Shown here: piece after piece, positions 25,401-32,864 of the stretch
How the letters are laid out: every line of letters begins with the position of its first letter
How positions within the stretch are numbered: position 1 is the stretch's first letter
Assembly (NCBI RefSeq): GCF_943372915.1
Contig: NZ_CALSAN010000009.1
Coordinates: 85,828-149,827 of the forward strand
Direction of reading: 5' to 3'
From: Ferrovibrio terrae_A
GTDB lineage: Bacteria > Pseudomonadota > Alphaproteobacteria > Ferrovibrionales > Ferrovibrionaceae
DNA length: 64,000 nt
Notes under the pieces: model-generated
The model's database searches: none
The model's input: the letters and a program-made list of their open reading frames with translations, nothing else
Told to the model about the DNA's origin: nothing
Translations under genes and position numbers: made by a program

Positions 25401-25667
25401 GCTCAGTCTAGAATAGGCCGACAGATCTGTCGGCAGGCAGACGAGGCTGGGTGCGTCCTGGAAATCGAGCTGGGCGCCGACGATGTACTGGATGTCGGCA
25501 TTCTTGGCGGCCGAGTACCCGCGGACGACACCTGCCAGGGTGTTGCGGTCGGTCACCGTAATGGCCTTCAGGCCTTGGGCAGCGGCCTGTAGAACCAGTT
25601 CCTCGCCATGGCTGGCGCCTTCCAGGAAGCTGAAGTTCGACAGGCAGTGGAGCTCAGCATATTCCAT
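22419..25667 (-). CDS. dnaE2: Error-prone DNA polymerase III alpha DnaE2/ImuC
   Basis: A 1082-residue C-family polymerase starting MEYAELHCLSNFSFLEGASH, the usual DnaE2 opening with its PHP domain. The catalytic aspartates are in PPDIDIDFGHSRREEV near residue 375. FGSYGFPESHAASFALLAY and a C-terminal OB-fold are also typical. ATG at 25667 overlaps the imuB stop by one base; the frame extends upstream but only into imuB. With ImuA and ImuB it forms the SOS mutasome that bypasses lesions, held to the beta clamp. It is shorter than replicative DnaE (about 1150) and lacks its full clamp region. Being on a transposon, it could raise the host's damage-induced mutation rate. Confidence 0.95.
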   Translation of the reverse strand: MEYAELHCLSNFSFLEGASHGEELVLQAAAQGLKAITVTDRNTLAGVVRGYSAAKNADIQYIVGAQLDFQDAPSLVCLPTDLSAYSRLSQLISLGRRRAPKGQCEIYWADLVERIEGQQIILLAPRKPEAAFIERMTALRDLIGDNLSLGVSNLMRGRDRQRIAVWAGAAREAGVALVAINSVLYHHPSRSRLQDVLVATRHKCTVEELGVQAEPNSERYIKSPEQMAKLFRDYPEAIARTVEIANRCKFSLSEIKYVYPEESRGQSDTPMQELERLTWRGARGRYPNGVPDKVRDQILHELKLIAQLDYPSYFLTVQDIVKFARSKGILCQGRGSAANSAVCYALGVTSVDPACQDVLFERFISAERNEPPDIDIDFGHSRREEVIQYIYTRYGRQRAGLAAVTISFRTKLAIRTVGRAMGMSLDTIASIAKTIHWWSKERYSEASLRDAGINPDSPLVRTVVELANQLVGFPRHLSQHPGGFVITNGPLADLVPVENARMANRTIVQWDKDDLDQLGLLKVDILGLGMLTCLDKAFQLVQQHYGRAYDLANIPQDDVATYDMICAADTIGVFQIESRAQMSTLPVMRPRNYYDLVVEVAIIRPGPITGGMVHPYLRRRQGLEKVTYPSEELKGVLGKTMGVLLFQEQAMKLAVVAAGFTPGESDQLRRAMATFRNVGTIHTFEERFITGMVNRGYKQEFAENIFKQIRGFGSYGFPESHAASFALLAYASSWLKCHYPAAFTAALLNSQPMGFYSTSRLIIDAKDHGVEVRDIDVNYSHWDTALEPTPGKHGHALRLGFREIRGFKQEDADRLVEARDGGYSAVRDIWRRAKLNKAALSLLAKADAFGSLGLDRRTADWRIRPLSDKEMPLFDFAETVVANGNQPIDDVIEEEIILPKMPMGENVVHDFRYKGHSNRPHPLQLLRPRLHNRGIVSARDLVSIENGTRVLIAGLVQVRQRPGTASGVIFATLQDETGDSNAIIWPTIFDKYRRETLGSKLMIIEGKVQKRVVVMDGAEQKKVATIHVIADSIENGNEYLGELGDIDIDADFNILSKADEMKSPPRQPKEVLVALPDSRDFR

Positions 25668-27124
25668 CAGAATATCCCGTGCATGAACCAGTCGCCCGCA
25701 GAGCTGCGGAACAGCCAGTAACGGCGACCGACCTCGTCTTCGACCTGGAAGTAGTCGCGTCCGGCGATATCCATGCCGCCGTTCTTCCATTCGCCGTGCA
25801 GCCGCTCCGGGCCAGCTGTCATGGCAATGCGGCGGCGGATGCGGCGCCAGGTGAAGGCGTCGCCGGTGGTTTCCATCTCGACAGGTTCCGGCGATATCAG
25901 CCGGGTCGGCCGCGGGTCGTAGTCCGGCATCTCGCGATTGGATCGGGCCATTGGTGGCAAGCGAGCGAAAGCATTCTCCGGCGTGTGTCTGCCCAGCGGT
26001 TCGAAGCGGAAGACATTGCGGGCGCCCAGGCGGCCTTGCAGGCGGTCGATGAGTTCGGCGAAGCGACTATCGTCCTGCTGGGTGGCTTCCAGGGATGCCT
26101 GGTCGGCGCTGAACGGGTCGGCTGTCAGAGCTTCCAGGGTGAAGCTTTCGATACCGAAGCCGGGTGCGATGGAATCCAGCGGGTCGCGGAACAGCCGCTT
26201 CAGGTGCTTCGGACTGCGGCTCGGATATGACGTGCCGACACGGATGGTCTGGATGTCGCCATCGACCCTGAAGGCCGTCAACGCGAGTTGACGGGCGCCC
26301 AGATGCTCATCGGCCAGCAGCTTGCACAGGGCATCCAGCAGATAGTCCAGCACGGTATCGATGGCATCCCTAGTGGATACCGGCTCTACCAGGTTGGCGC
26401 GGGACCGCCATGGCGCCTGGGGTACACGGGGCGTTATCGGCTCCGGCTGGCGTGCCATCAGCATGTCGATGCGTGCCAGTAGTCCCTGGCCGAACCGCTT
26501 GGCCAGCGGCCCTCTTGCCATGTTCGCGATCGAGCCAATGGTCTTCAGCCCAAGACCATTCAGCGCATCCACAATGTCGTGGTCGATGCGCAGAGCCGCG
26601 ACTGGCAAATCCTTCAGGCTCTCGAAGGCTGCAGTCCGGTCTTCCGGCAGCGAGCCGCCAGCGCCGTATCGTGACCATGCCCAGGCTGCTGCCGGTGAGG
26701 CGGCAAAGGCGATACGCGTGGTGACTTGCATGCGCCGGAAGGAGGCCCGCATCTGCTGCAGCATGGCGTCCTCGCCTCCGAAAAGGTGCGTGACCCCATA
26801 GACATCCATGACGATGCCGTCAGCTCCATCCACCTGAACCGTCGGCGACCAGCGACAGCACCAGTCGGCCAGGCGCTCCAGGGCAGCCTGGTCGCCCAGC
26901 GGGTCGGCCGGAGCGGTGACCAGGCGCGGGATTTGCGCCATCGCATCAGCGAGCGGCATGCCAGCCTTCAGGCCGAGCTGGATTGCCATCAGGTTGACCG
27001 CGGACAGCCGGAAGGTGCCAGCAGTCGCCTGGGTCAGCGCGAAGGGACCGGTGGTCGGGCTATTCCGCCGCCTCAAGCGATCGGTCGGCAACCTCGGCAA
27101 CCAGATTGAAAGATAGCGACGCAT
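25667..27124 (-). CDS. imuB: ImuB, inactive Y-family polymerase-like protein
   Basis: About 485 residues from MRRYLSIWLPRLPTDRL. Active Y-family polymerases start with a metal-binding aspartate in this strand (I-H-x-D-x-D); here it reads LSIWLPRL, so the catalytic acidic residues are missing, as is characteristic of ImuB. Helix-hairpin-helix (LNGLGLKTIGSIANMARG) and little-finger-like regions follow. ImuB bridges DnaE2 and the beta clamp. It overlaps imuA at its start and dnaE2 at its end, giving one tightly packed operon. Confidence 0.92.
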   Translation of the reverse strand: MRRYLSIWLPRLPTDRLRRRNSPTTGPFALTQATAGTFRLSAVNLMAIQLGLKAGMPLADAMAQIPRLVTAPADPLGDQAALERLADWCCRWSPTVQVDGADGIVMDVYGVTHLFGGEDAMLQQMRASFRRMQVTTRIAFAASPAAAWAWSRYGAGGSLPEDRTAAFESLKDLPVAALRIDHDIVDALNGLGLKTIGSIANMARGPLAKRFGQGLLARIDMLMARQPEPITPRVPQAPWRSRANLVEPVSTRDAIDTVLDYLLDALCKLLADEHLGARQLALTAFRVDGDIQTIRVGTSYPSRSPKHLKRLFRDPLDSIAPGFGIESFTLEALTADPFSADQASLEATQQDDSRFAELIDRLQGRLGARNVFRFEPLGRHTPENAFARLPPMARSNREMPDYDPRPTRLISPEPVEMETTGDAFTWRRIRRRIAMTAGPERLHGEWKNGGMDIAGRDYFQVEDEVGRRYWLFRSSAGDWFMHGIF

Positions 27125-27740
27125 TGTCGAACTCCAGCACCCATGTCCCTCCGGCTTCAGCACCCCGGACACGCTCCAGGGTCAGGCGCCAGCATGGTCG
27201 GATGTCGAGACTTCGAGCGGGCTCGATCCGCCATCTCGTCAGTGCCGCAGACGGCTGCCGGTCACGGCGGACCAGGAAGCCGATCGAGCCACAGGTCTCG
27301 GCCGCCAGTTGCAGACGCCTGGTCTCGGTCAGGTCGGCTTGCTCAACTTCGGCGACCACGGCGCCGCCGGGCATGTCCTTCAAGGCTTCCTCGGCCGCCC
27401 ACAGCCGATTGTCGGTCTGCCGGGTCCAGGCGATCGTCATGCGTCGATGGGAGAGTCCGAGCTGAGCGAAGCCGCCCGGGTAGAGGTCGGCGCTGGGAGT
27501 AATCCAGAGCACATGCTGGATGGTCTTCTGGTGCCCAAGCAGCGCGGCCAGAAAGCTGGTGATGGCGCCCTGGTCGCCGAGCAACTCGTGGAAGCCGCCG
27601 CGAGCCAGGCTGCGGCCCGGTAGCAAGGCGTCGATCTCGGCCACTCCGATGGGCACACCTGCGACAGCAGCCCGGCGGCTAATGCCGGTGATGCGCTCCA
27701 TCTTGCTGCGCAGATCGGTCAGGGGAGAGAGCTGGTTCAT
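27060..27740 (-). CDS. imuA: ImuA, RecA-like mutasome protein
   Basis: A 226-residue protein related to the RecA/SulA core. LLPGRSLARGGFHELLGDQG occupies the place of the RecA Walker A region, but the GxxxxGK(T/S) consensus is degenerate. It is the first gene of the imuA-imuB-dnaE2 operon. A LexA-like box lies about 55 bases upstream of the start. In related bacteria ImuA is needed for damage-induced mutagenesis and contacts ImuB and RecA. Its last 65 bases overlap the beginning of imuB. Confidence 0.9.
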   Translation of the reverse strand: MNQLSPLTDLRSKMERITGISRRAAVAGVPIGVAEIDALLPGRSLARGGFHELLGDQGAITSFLAALLGHQKTIQHVLWITPSADLYPGGFAQLGLSHRRMTIAWTRQTDNRLWAAEEALKDMPGGAVVAEVEQADLTETRRLQLAAETCGSIGFLVRRDRQPSAALTRWRIEPARSLDIRPCWRLTLERVRGAEAGGTWVLEFDNASLSFNLVAEVADRSLEAAE

Positions 27741-27793
27741 GAATCGCCTCCGCGCGAATGGGAAGGCTTCATGTTCTACTATTATCCCAATAT

Positions 27794-27808
27794 GTTCTCA
27801 ATATGTAC
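27794..27808. promoter_or_regulatory. Candidate LexA box upstream of imuA
   Basis: GTTCTCAATATGTAC fits GTTC-N7-GTTC, the alphaproteobacterial LexA operator, with one mismatch in the second half. It lies in the 230-base gap between imuA and the integrase, within reach of the imuA promoter. Another GTTC is at 27773. Confidence 0.55.
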
Positions 27809-27973
27809 TTTTTCCTAGACTCAAAGCCTATTTAGTGGGTATGAGTGCATCAGATCGCTATGCCTTGTGGAGGCGATAGCAGCTGGTCTCACGCGCTAGC
27901 CCCATAAATCTTAATCAGATAGCCGTTTCACTGATCAGGCGTAGGATACCTTCATCCCACATGGGAGGTGCTC

Positions 27974-29404
27974 ATGACCGCCAAAAAGAAGGTCGCCGAG
28001 GTGCCACGTATGCTCTCCCTGGAGGCTACGGCCACTTACCTTGGGCTCACCATTCCCGAACTCACGAATCTGCTACCAGAGCTACAGGACAAAGGATTCC
28101 CGAATCCCATTCCCACGCTGGGGCTATGGGATCGCAAAGTCCTCGATATCTGGCTTGATCGTGAAAGCGGCATCTCAACAAAAGCCTATGGGTTCTATCC
28201 GCCAGAGCCGCAGAAACTGAATCCCGCCAGCCGGACGCCCTCGAAGCAGATATTGCCATCTTCAAATCCAACTCAAAACATAGGCTACACCGTTGCGGAG
28301 TGCATAGATGACTACATGCGCTGGTTCCGCTGCCATCGTCGGCGGGTCAGAGAGACCCAGTATCAAATCAATGCCTCCATCCTCCCGAAATTCGGTCACA
28401 GGTTGGTATCAAGCCTGACCGTTAAAGAGATTCGGAAATGGCACGACGACATTTCAAAATCACCCAAGTCAATACATGCCGCATTCGGAGAACCTAGGCG
28501 ATATGGCCCGCCGCCCAAGACGGATGAAGAAAAGCGAAAGCGTAAGAACACGGCTAATCGAGACCTCTCGATCCTGAAAGCCGCCCTGAACATGGCTTAT
28601 CGCGATGGGCTGGTAGAGACCGATGCAGGGTGGCGTGGCGCGAAACAATTCCGATTGGTCGAGGTCTCCAGCGCGGAGTGCCTGTCAGTCGCGGAATGCC
28701 AGCAGCTATTGCCGCACTTATCTCCGGATTTTCGCGAGCTTGTCAGGGGTGCTTTGTTTACAGGGGCGCGTTTCACAGAACTTGCTCAGGTAACAGCAGG
28801 AGACTTTGATGAACGCGCTGGCAGCATATACCTGCTCCCATCGAAAAACTTCTCGTCTCGTCATGTCATTCTCACCGAAGAAGGTTCCACCTTCTTTCGA
28901 CGAATGACGCACAATCTGCACAAGAATGATATCGTGTTCAGACGCGCAGACGGCTCACAGTGGCTCAGCAGCGATTGCTCGCATCGTTTGAAGATACCAT
29001 GCCAACTGGCGGGGCTCCGGCACGTTACGTTCCATATGTTCCGTCACACGTATGCCAGCATGCTCGCTATGAGCGCGGTTCCCATTGCAGTCATCGCAAA
29101 GAATCTTGGCCATCAGAGTACGGAAACATGCGAGAAGTTCTACGCCCATTTCACCAAAAGCTATGTAGCCGACACCATCCGCACCAATACACCCAAGCTG
29201 GGAATCGATGACCCGGTAAAAGGTGATATCCGGAATGGCGCGGTGGGTATCAGGACGAATGACCGGACTGCGACGGCGACAATCGCTCCCCAACAAATTC
29301 CGGTTTTCTCGATGCGGGAATTGCGCCAGCGTGCCACCGAGCGTGGGATAGTGGGACGATATGAGATGTCGAAGGTTCAGCTGATGGCAGCGCTTGGCCT
29401 TTAG
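27974..29404 (+). CDS. Tyrosine recombinase/integrase
   Basis: About 476 residues. GGGAGG five bases before the ATG at 27974 fixes the start. An N-terminal SAM-like core-binding region lies near residues 105-150. Catalytic residues are visible in order: arginine in FTGARFTELAQ (near 263), H-x-x-R in FHMFRHTYAS (near 353), histidine in LGHQS and the nucleophile in EKFYAHF (near 387). It is a phage-type integrase, complete and apparently functional. No attachment site or tRNA gene is next to it. It may be the remains of a smaller integrative element captured by the transposon, or move a section of the cargo. Confidence 0.9.
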   Translation: MTAKKKVAEVPRMLSLEATATYLGLTIPELTNLLPELQDKGFPNPIPTLGLWDRKVLDIWLDRESGISTKAYGFYPPEPQKLNPASRTPSKQILPSSNPTQNIGYTVAECIDDYMRWFRCHRRRVRETQYQINASILPKFGHRLVSSLTVKEIRKWHDDISKSPKSIHAAFGEPRRYGPPPKTDEEKRKRKNTANRDLSILKAALNMAYRDGLVETDAGWRGAKQFRLVEVSSAECLSVAECQQLLPHLSPDFRELVRGALFTGARFTELAQVTAGDFDERAGSIYLLPSKNFSSRHVILTEEGSTFFRRMTHNLHKNDIVFRRADGSQWLSSDCSHRLKIPCQLAGLRHVTFHMFRHTYASMLAMSAVPIAVIAKNLGHQSTETCEKFYAHFTKSYVADTIRTNTPKLGIDDPVKGDIRNGAVGIRTNDRTATATIAPQQIPVFSMRELRQRATERGIVGRYEMSKVQLMAALGL

Positions 29405-29438
29405 TGCAGCTCAAGTTTGTCAAAGAGATATTGATTTT

Positions 29439-30254
29439 ATGCAGTCAGAAACCCGCTTCGAATACGAAGAGCATTTCGTGGCATTCATTGATTTCCTGGG
29501 CTTCGTGGATGCAATCGATTCCGCGAGCGATGAAGCGCGAACGAAGCTGCTGACACTATTGATTGCTTTGTCGAAGGTGCAGTCGGAATTCATGGTCGAG
29601 ACAAGAGCGACCCCGGATGGTGTCGCTACTGAGGTCGCTCCGAATATCACCACTTTCTCTGACAATATCGTCATTAGCTATCCACTCGAGAAGCTTCGAG
29701 CCAAGGGCTACTACAGCGATGCGGAGACGCCGACATTCATACTGGATGGCTTTTCAAAGCTCCTGTCGTGGCTGGCCATCGCTGCCTTGCGCATTGGCTT
29801 CCTGATACGAGGCGGGGCGACCATCGGCAGGCTTTTCCATTCAGGCGGCGTTGTGTACGGCGAGGGAATGGTCGAGGCCTATCGCATTGAATCAGGAATT
29901 TCCGTGTATCCCCGGGTGGTGCTTTCAGCGCAAGTTGCGGCGCGACTGAACTGGGCAAGGAGTCCTCGCATCCTGACCGATATCGATGGTCTGAAGCACA
30001 TTGATTATTTCAAGGATATCTTCTTGAGCCCAGTCGAGGCACCGGATGGTCGAACCCCGTCGCCGCAGCAGCTCTTCGATGAAGCTTGTAAAGCCGTCAC
30101 GGTTTCGCTCGACCAACTCAGACAATCCAGGAATCAGCGGGCCTATGCCAAATGGGTCTGGTTCAGCAATCAGTTGGCGGAAAGTCTGGGCCGTCAAAAT
30201 CCAGCAATACGCCGACAGTATGGATTTCGAGTTGACAAGCTCCCCGCCGAATAG
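29439..30254 (+). CDS. Possible divergent class III nucleotidyl cyclase-like protein
   Basis: A 271-residue protein from the ATG at 29439 (AAAGAGA upstream). It follows the order of a class III cyclase core: HFVAFIDFLGFVDAI resembles the first metal strand (F-x-D-x-x-G-F), ITTFSDNIVISY resembles the second metal aspartate hairpin, and FLIRGGATIGRLFHSGGVVY then EGMVEAYRIES resembles the G-I-x-x-G...A-x-R-L-E segment. No sensor domain or membrane segment is seen. Similar stand-alone domains in defence islands make cyclic nucleotides (Pycsar), but no obvious effector gene lies beside it, so this is a fold-level guess. It starts 34 bases after the integrase stop. Confidence 0.5.
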   Translation: MQSETRFEYEEHFVAFIDFLGFVDAIDSASDEARTKLLTLLIALSKVQSEFMVETRATPDGVATEVAPNITTFSDNIVISYPLEKLRAKGYYSDAETPTFILDGFSKLLSWLAIAALRIGFLIRGGATIGRLFHSGGVVYGEGMVEAYRIESGISVYPRVVLSAQVAARLNWARSPRILTDIDGLKHIDYFKDIFLSPVEAPDGRTPSPQQLFDEACKAVTVSLDQLRQSRNQRAYAKWVWFSNQLAESLGRQNPAIRRQYGFRVDKLPAE

Positions 30255-30286
30255 AGTCGGGATTCGCACTGCGCCGGTAGGCCCGC

Positions 30287-30958
30287 TTACTCGAATGGTG
30301 CTGGCGGCGGGTCCTGCTTCTCACCAATCGCCACAATCTTCAAAAATCCATCAGGCAGGGGCCTTTGTAGCTGCAGGGCCTCAGTTGCAGGCGCCGTCAG
30401 CCAGGTCTTAACCTCAGCCTTCGTCGTAAGAACAACAGGCATCGCCTTGGGGTGGATTATGGCAACTTCCTTGTTGGCATCGGTGGTCAGGAAGGCAAAC
30501 AAGTCGTTTGTCGTCTCGCCCTCTTTCACCTTCCGAACGGACTTCCAACGCGGCACATGGATGCCAGCAAAGAAGGCCAATGGCCGTTCTTCGCCGAGTG
30601 CAAACCAGCCCGGAGGCCTTGTCCCGTCAGGCTGAGGTGCTGGTTCGCTGAATGACGTGAACGGCACCACGCAACGGTTCTCGACGCCCAACCAGCGGCG
30701 CCAGTGCGGTGACTTTGTATTGCGAACATTTGTGACGCCAGGATCCGACTTTTTGCCTTCCAGTGCGAAGGCGGGTGACGGAAGTCCCCAGCGGGCCATA
30801 GTCAGTTCACGGCCTTCGGGCGTGTTGCGCACAATGGGAGCCATGAAGTCCGGGAAGATACCGGGTTGCGGCGGCATATTGCCGACTGACGATATGGTGG
30901 CATCCACAAAGTCGCGGATGGCCTGAGGGCCTTTAGTTTGGCTGTAGAGGTTGCACAT
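30287..30958 (-). CDS. SRAP/HMCES-family protein (YedK-like) acting on abasic sites
   Basis: A 223-residue protein beginning MCNLYSQTKGPQAIRDF; Cys2 is the residue that forms the thiazolidine crosslink to abasic sites after methionine removal. The other SRAP landmarks are present: MARWGLPSPAF, NVRNTKSPHWRRWLG, CVVPFTSFSEP and the histidine in IIHPKAMPVVL. The protein shields abasic sites in single-stranded DNA. Length is normal. Together with imuA-imuB-dnaE2 it gives the transposon a set of genes that cope with DNA damage. Confidence 0.95.
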   Translation of the reverse strand: MCNLYSQTKGPQAIRDFVDATISSVGNMPPQPGIFPDFMAPIVRNTPEGRELTMARWGLPSPAFALEGKKSDPGVTNVRNTKSPHWRRWLGVENRCVVPFTSFSEPAPQPDGTRPPGWFALGEERPLAFFAGIHVPRWKSVRKVKEGETTNDLFAFLTTDANKEVAIIHPKAMPVVLTTKAEVKTWLTAPATEALQLQRPLPDGFLKIVAIGEKQDPPPAPFE

Positions 30959-31256
30959 GCGATCCCGCGAGCGTCATATCGCTAAACTATGCTTTCGATA
31001 TCGAGACTCTAGCAGCAGTCTCGATCAAGCTCCGCAAAAGTACCCAGACGCTCAGACGGCGCATCTCGCCTACTGAAACGGGGATCTACTAGGTTTGGGT
31101 CAACGCTGCCTCGGCCGCTGGACTCGCGGCCCCACCGGACCCGCATCCTTGGATTGCATTCGGCACCTGACAACTTTACACTTTCCCGTGTAGATATGGG
31201 GTCGTCCGCGGCAAACAGCGGACCAAGAAAACTTAACTCAGGCGACGGTGGGAACA
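30959..31256. other. Non-coding divergent region before the restriction module
   Basis: About 300 bases between the SRAP gene and the Mod-like gene. It must hold divergent promoters; none is clear. An 85-codon minus-strand frame here has no protein-like features. A/T content rises towards the restriction module. Confidence 0.4.
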
Positions 31257-32864
31257 ATGGCGTCAATTGAATTCCGTGGGAAAGGACTCGTGTATTCCCA
31301 CCACTTAACTATTCCAACCCACGCATTCGTATTGAACAAGACAAAGAGCGTTGGGCCAACCAACGCGACAAGCAACATGATCATTCAAGGAAATGATCTG
31401 ATTGCGCTCAAATCGCTTCAATCCCGATACGCAAATGGGTTCAGCCTAATCTATGCAACTCCCCCGTACAACAACGGCATCGACAACTGGAAATACAACG
31501 ACGACATACCCACGCCGCTAACCCAGGAATGGCTAAACTCCACTCCGGCAAAGGATGACCCGGATCGTCATGACAAATGGCTTTCGTGGATGCTCCCACG
31601 ATTGCGCCTGATGTATGAACTGCTCTCTGACGACGGGCTGATCTGCGTCAGTATCGACGACCATGAGATGCATCGTCTTAAGTGCTTAATGGATGAAATT
31701 TTCCAAGAGCAGAATTTTCTCGCTACGTTGGTGTGGCAGAAGAAATATTCCACGCCTCCTGATGTTAAGGACATAGGCTACGTTCACGAATGTATCCTGG
31801 TTTATAGAAAGAGGGGGGCATTTCATCCCTTCCGACTACCAGCGACCGAAGAACAGCTCGCTAGATACAGAAACCACGATGGCGATAACCGCGGTCCATG
31901 GAAGGCAATGGATTACACATGCAGATACTCGAAGGCTGAGCGAGAAAATCTCTACTACGCCATCACTAATCCGCATACAGGTAAAAAGATCTACCCTAAC
32001 AAAACACGAGTTTGGGCTTACTCAAAAGAAGAACACAAAACTAACGAAGAAGAGAATCGTATTTGGTGGGGTAAAGACGGCAAAAACAAAATGCCGTCCT
32101 TAAAAAACTTCCTAGATGAAGTTCAAAAGGGAATGGTACCCGCCTCGCTCCTGCCATACGAGGATGTTGGACATACTGACGAAGCCGCTAAGGAGCTTCG
32201 AAGCCTAATCCCTGATGCGAAGCGCGATGGTAAACCGGCTCGACTAATTCGACACCTGATGCGTCTCTGCTGCAAAGAGAACGATGCGGTGCTTTTCCCA
32301 TTCGGAAGCGCAGGGGAAGGACCGCAAGCTGTTTTGGAGGCCAATGCCTTCGAGCGATTCGGGGAAAAGCTACTTTCCAGGAAATTTGTTGTCATCGCCC
32401 AGGACGACGCGGATAAAATTGTGGCTGAGCGTACCCGCAGGTTAATTAAAAATGGGATCAAAGCTGGGTTTGGTTTTTACGAGATCGGCGCTTCTGTCGA
32501 TGCGGAGGAGTTGCTCTCGGGGGCTTCGCTACCGGGCCGACAAGAGTTAGCAAGGTATATCTACAGCACCTCTACGGGAGCGACTCTAGAGGATGTCATT
32601 TCGAACAAGGGTAGCTTGATAGGTCAGCATCAAAATATTGATATCCACCTATTGTATGAGCCGAAAGCAGAGTACCTCCGCTCAAGCGCATCAATGCTCG
32701 ATATCCGCTCCGCCGAGGCAATAGCTAAAGGGCGAAAAGCGGGCCGCAAATCTGTTGTATTTGCCAGTGGAAAATATGTACCGCAGCGCGACCTTGAGGC
32801 TCTTGGTATCGAATTTTGCCATTTGCCGCTGCAGATATATCGACTAACGCGGATTTCAAAATGA
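31257..32864 (+). CDS. Type III Mod-like DNA methyltransferase with both catalytic motifs degenerate
   Basis: A 535-residue protein with the layout of beta-class Mod proteins: QGNDLIALKSLQSRYANGF, motif IV position, target-recognition region (YYAITNPHTGKKIYPNK, then RIWWGKDGKNKMPSLKNFL), then the SAM-binding region. However, motif IV reads IYATPPYNNG where active enzymes have IYIDPPYNTG (Asp replaced by Thr, residue 68). Motif I reads VLFPFGSAGEGPQAVLEAN where active ones have VLDFFAGSGTTAQAVLEAN (near residue 345). Alignment length is unchanged and the frame is open, so this looks like controlled loss rather than decay. It overlaps the Res gene (ATGA). It probably recognises DNA without methylating it. 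ATG at 31257 is chosen; GTG at 31248 is possible. Confidence 0.85.
   Translation: MASIEFRGKGLVYSHHLTIPTHAFVLNKTKSVGPTNATSNMIIQGNDLIALKSLQSRYANGFSLIYATPPYNNGIDNWKYNDDIPTPLTQEWLNSTPAKDDPDRHDKWLSWMLPRLRLMYELLSDDGLICVSIDDHEMHRLKCLMDEIFQEQNFLATLVWQKKYSTPPDVKDIGYVHECILVYRKRGAFHPFRLPATEEQLARYRNHDGDNRGPWKAMDYTCRYSKAERENLYYAITNPHTGKKIYPNKTRVWAYSKEEHKTNEEENRIWWGKDGKNKMPSLKNFLDEVQKGMVPASLLPYEDVGHTDEAAKELRSLIPDAKRDGKPARLIRHLMRLCCKENDAVLFPFGSAGEGPQAVLEANAFERFGEKLLSRKFVVIAQDDADKIVAERTRRLIKNGIKAGFGFYEIGASVDAEELLSGASLPGRQELARYIYSTSTGATLEDVISNKGSLIGQHQNIDIHLLYEPKAEYLRSSASMLDIRSAEAIAKGRKAGRKSVVFASGKYVPQRDLEALGIEFCHLPLQIYRLTRISK

Noticed and set aside
22419..25667. Replicative DNA polymerase III alpha subunit
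   Set aside because: Shorter length, DnaE2-type N-terminus and the imuA-imuB operon identify it as the error-prone DnaE2.
31009..31266. 85-codon minus-strand frame before the Mod-like gene
   Set aside because: Low-complexity Arg/Ser/Pro composition, no ribosome site, and it overlaps the likely promoter region.
31257..32864. Active N6-adenine methyltransferase
   Set aside because: The D-P-P-Y Asp and the F-x-G-S-G loop are both replaced, so activity is not expected.
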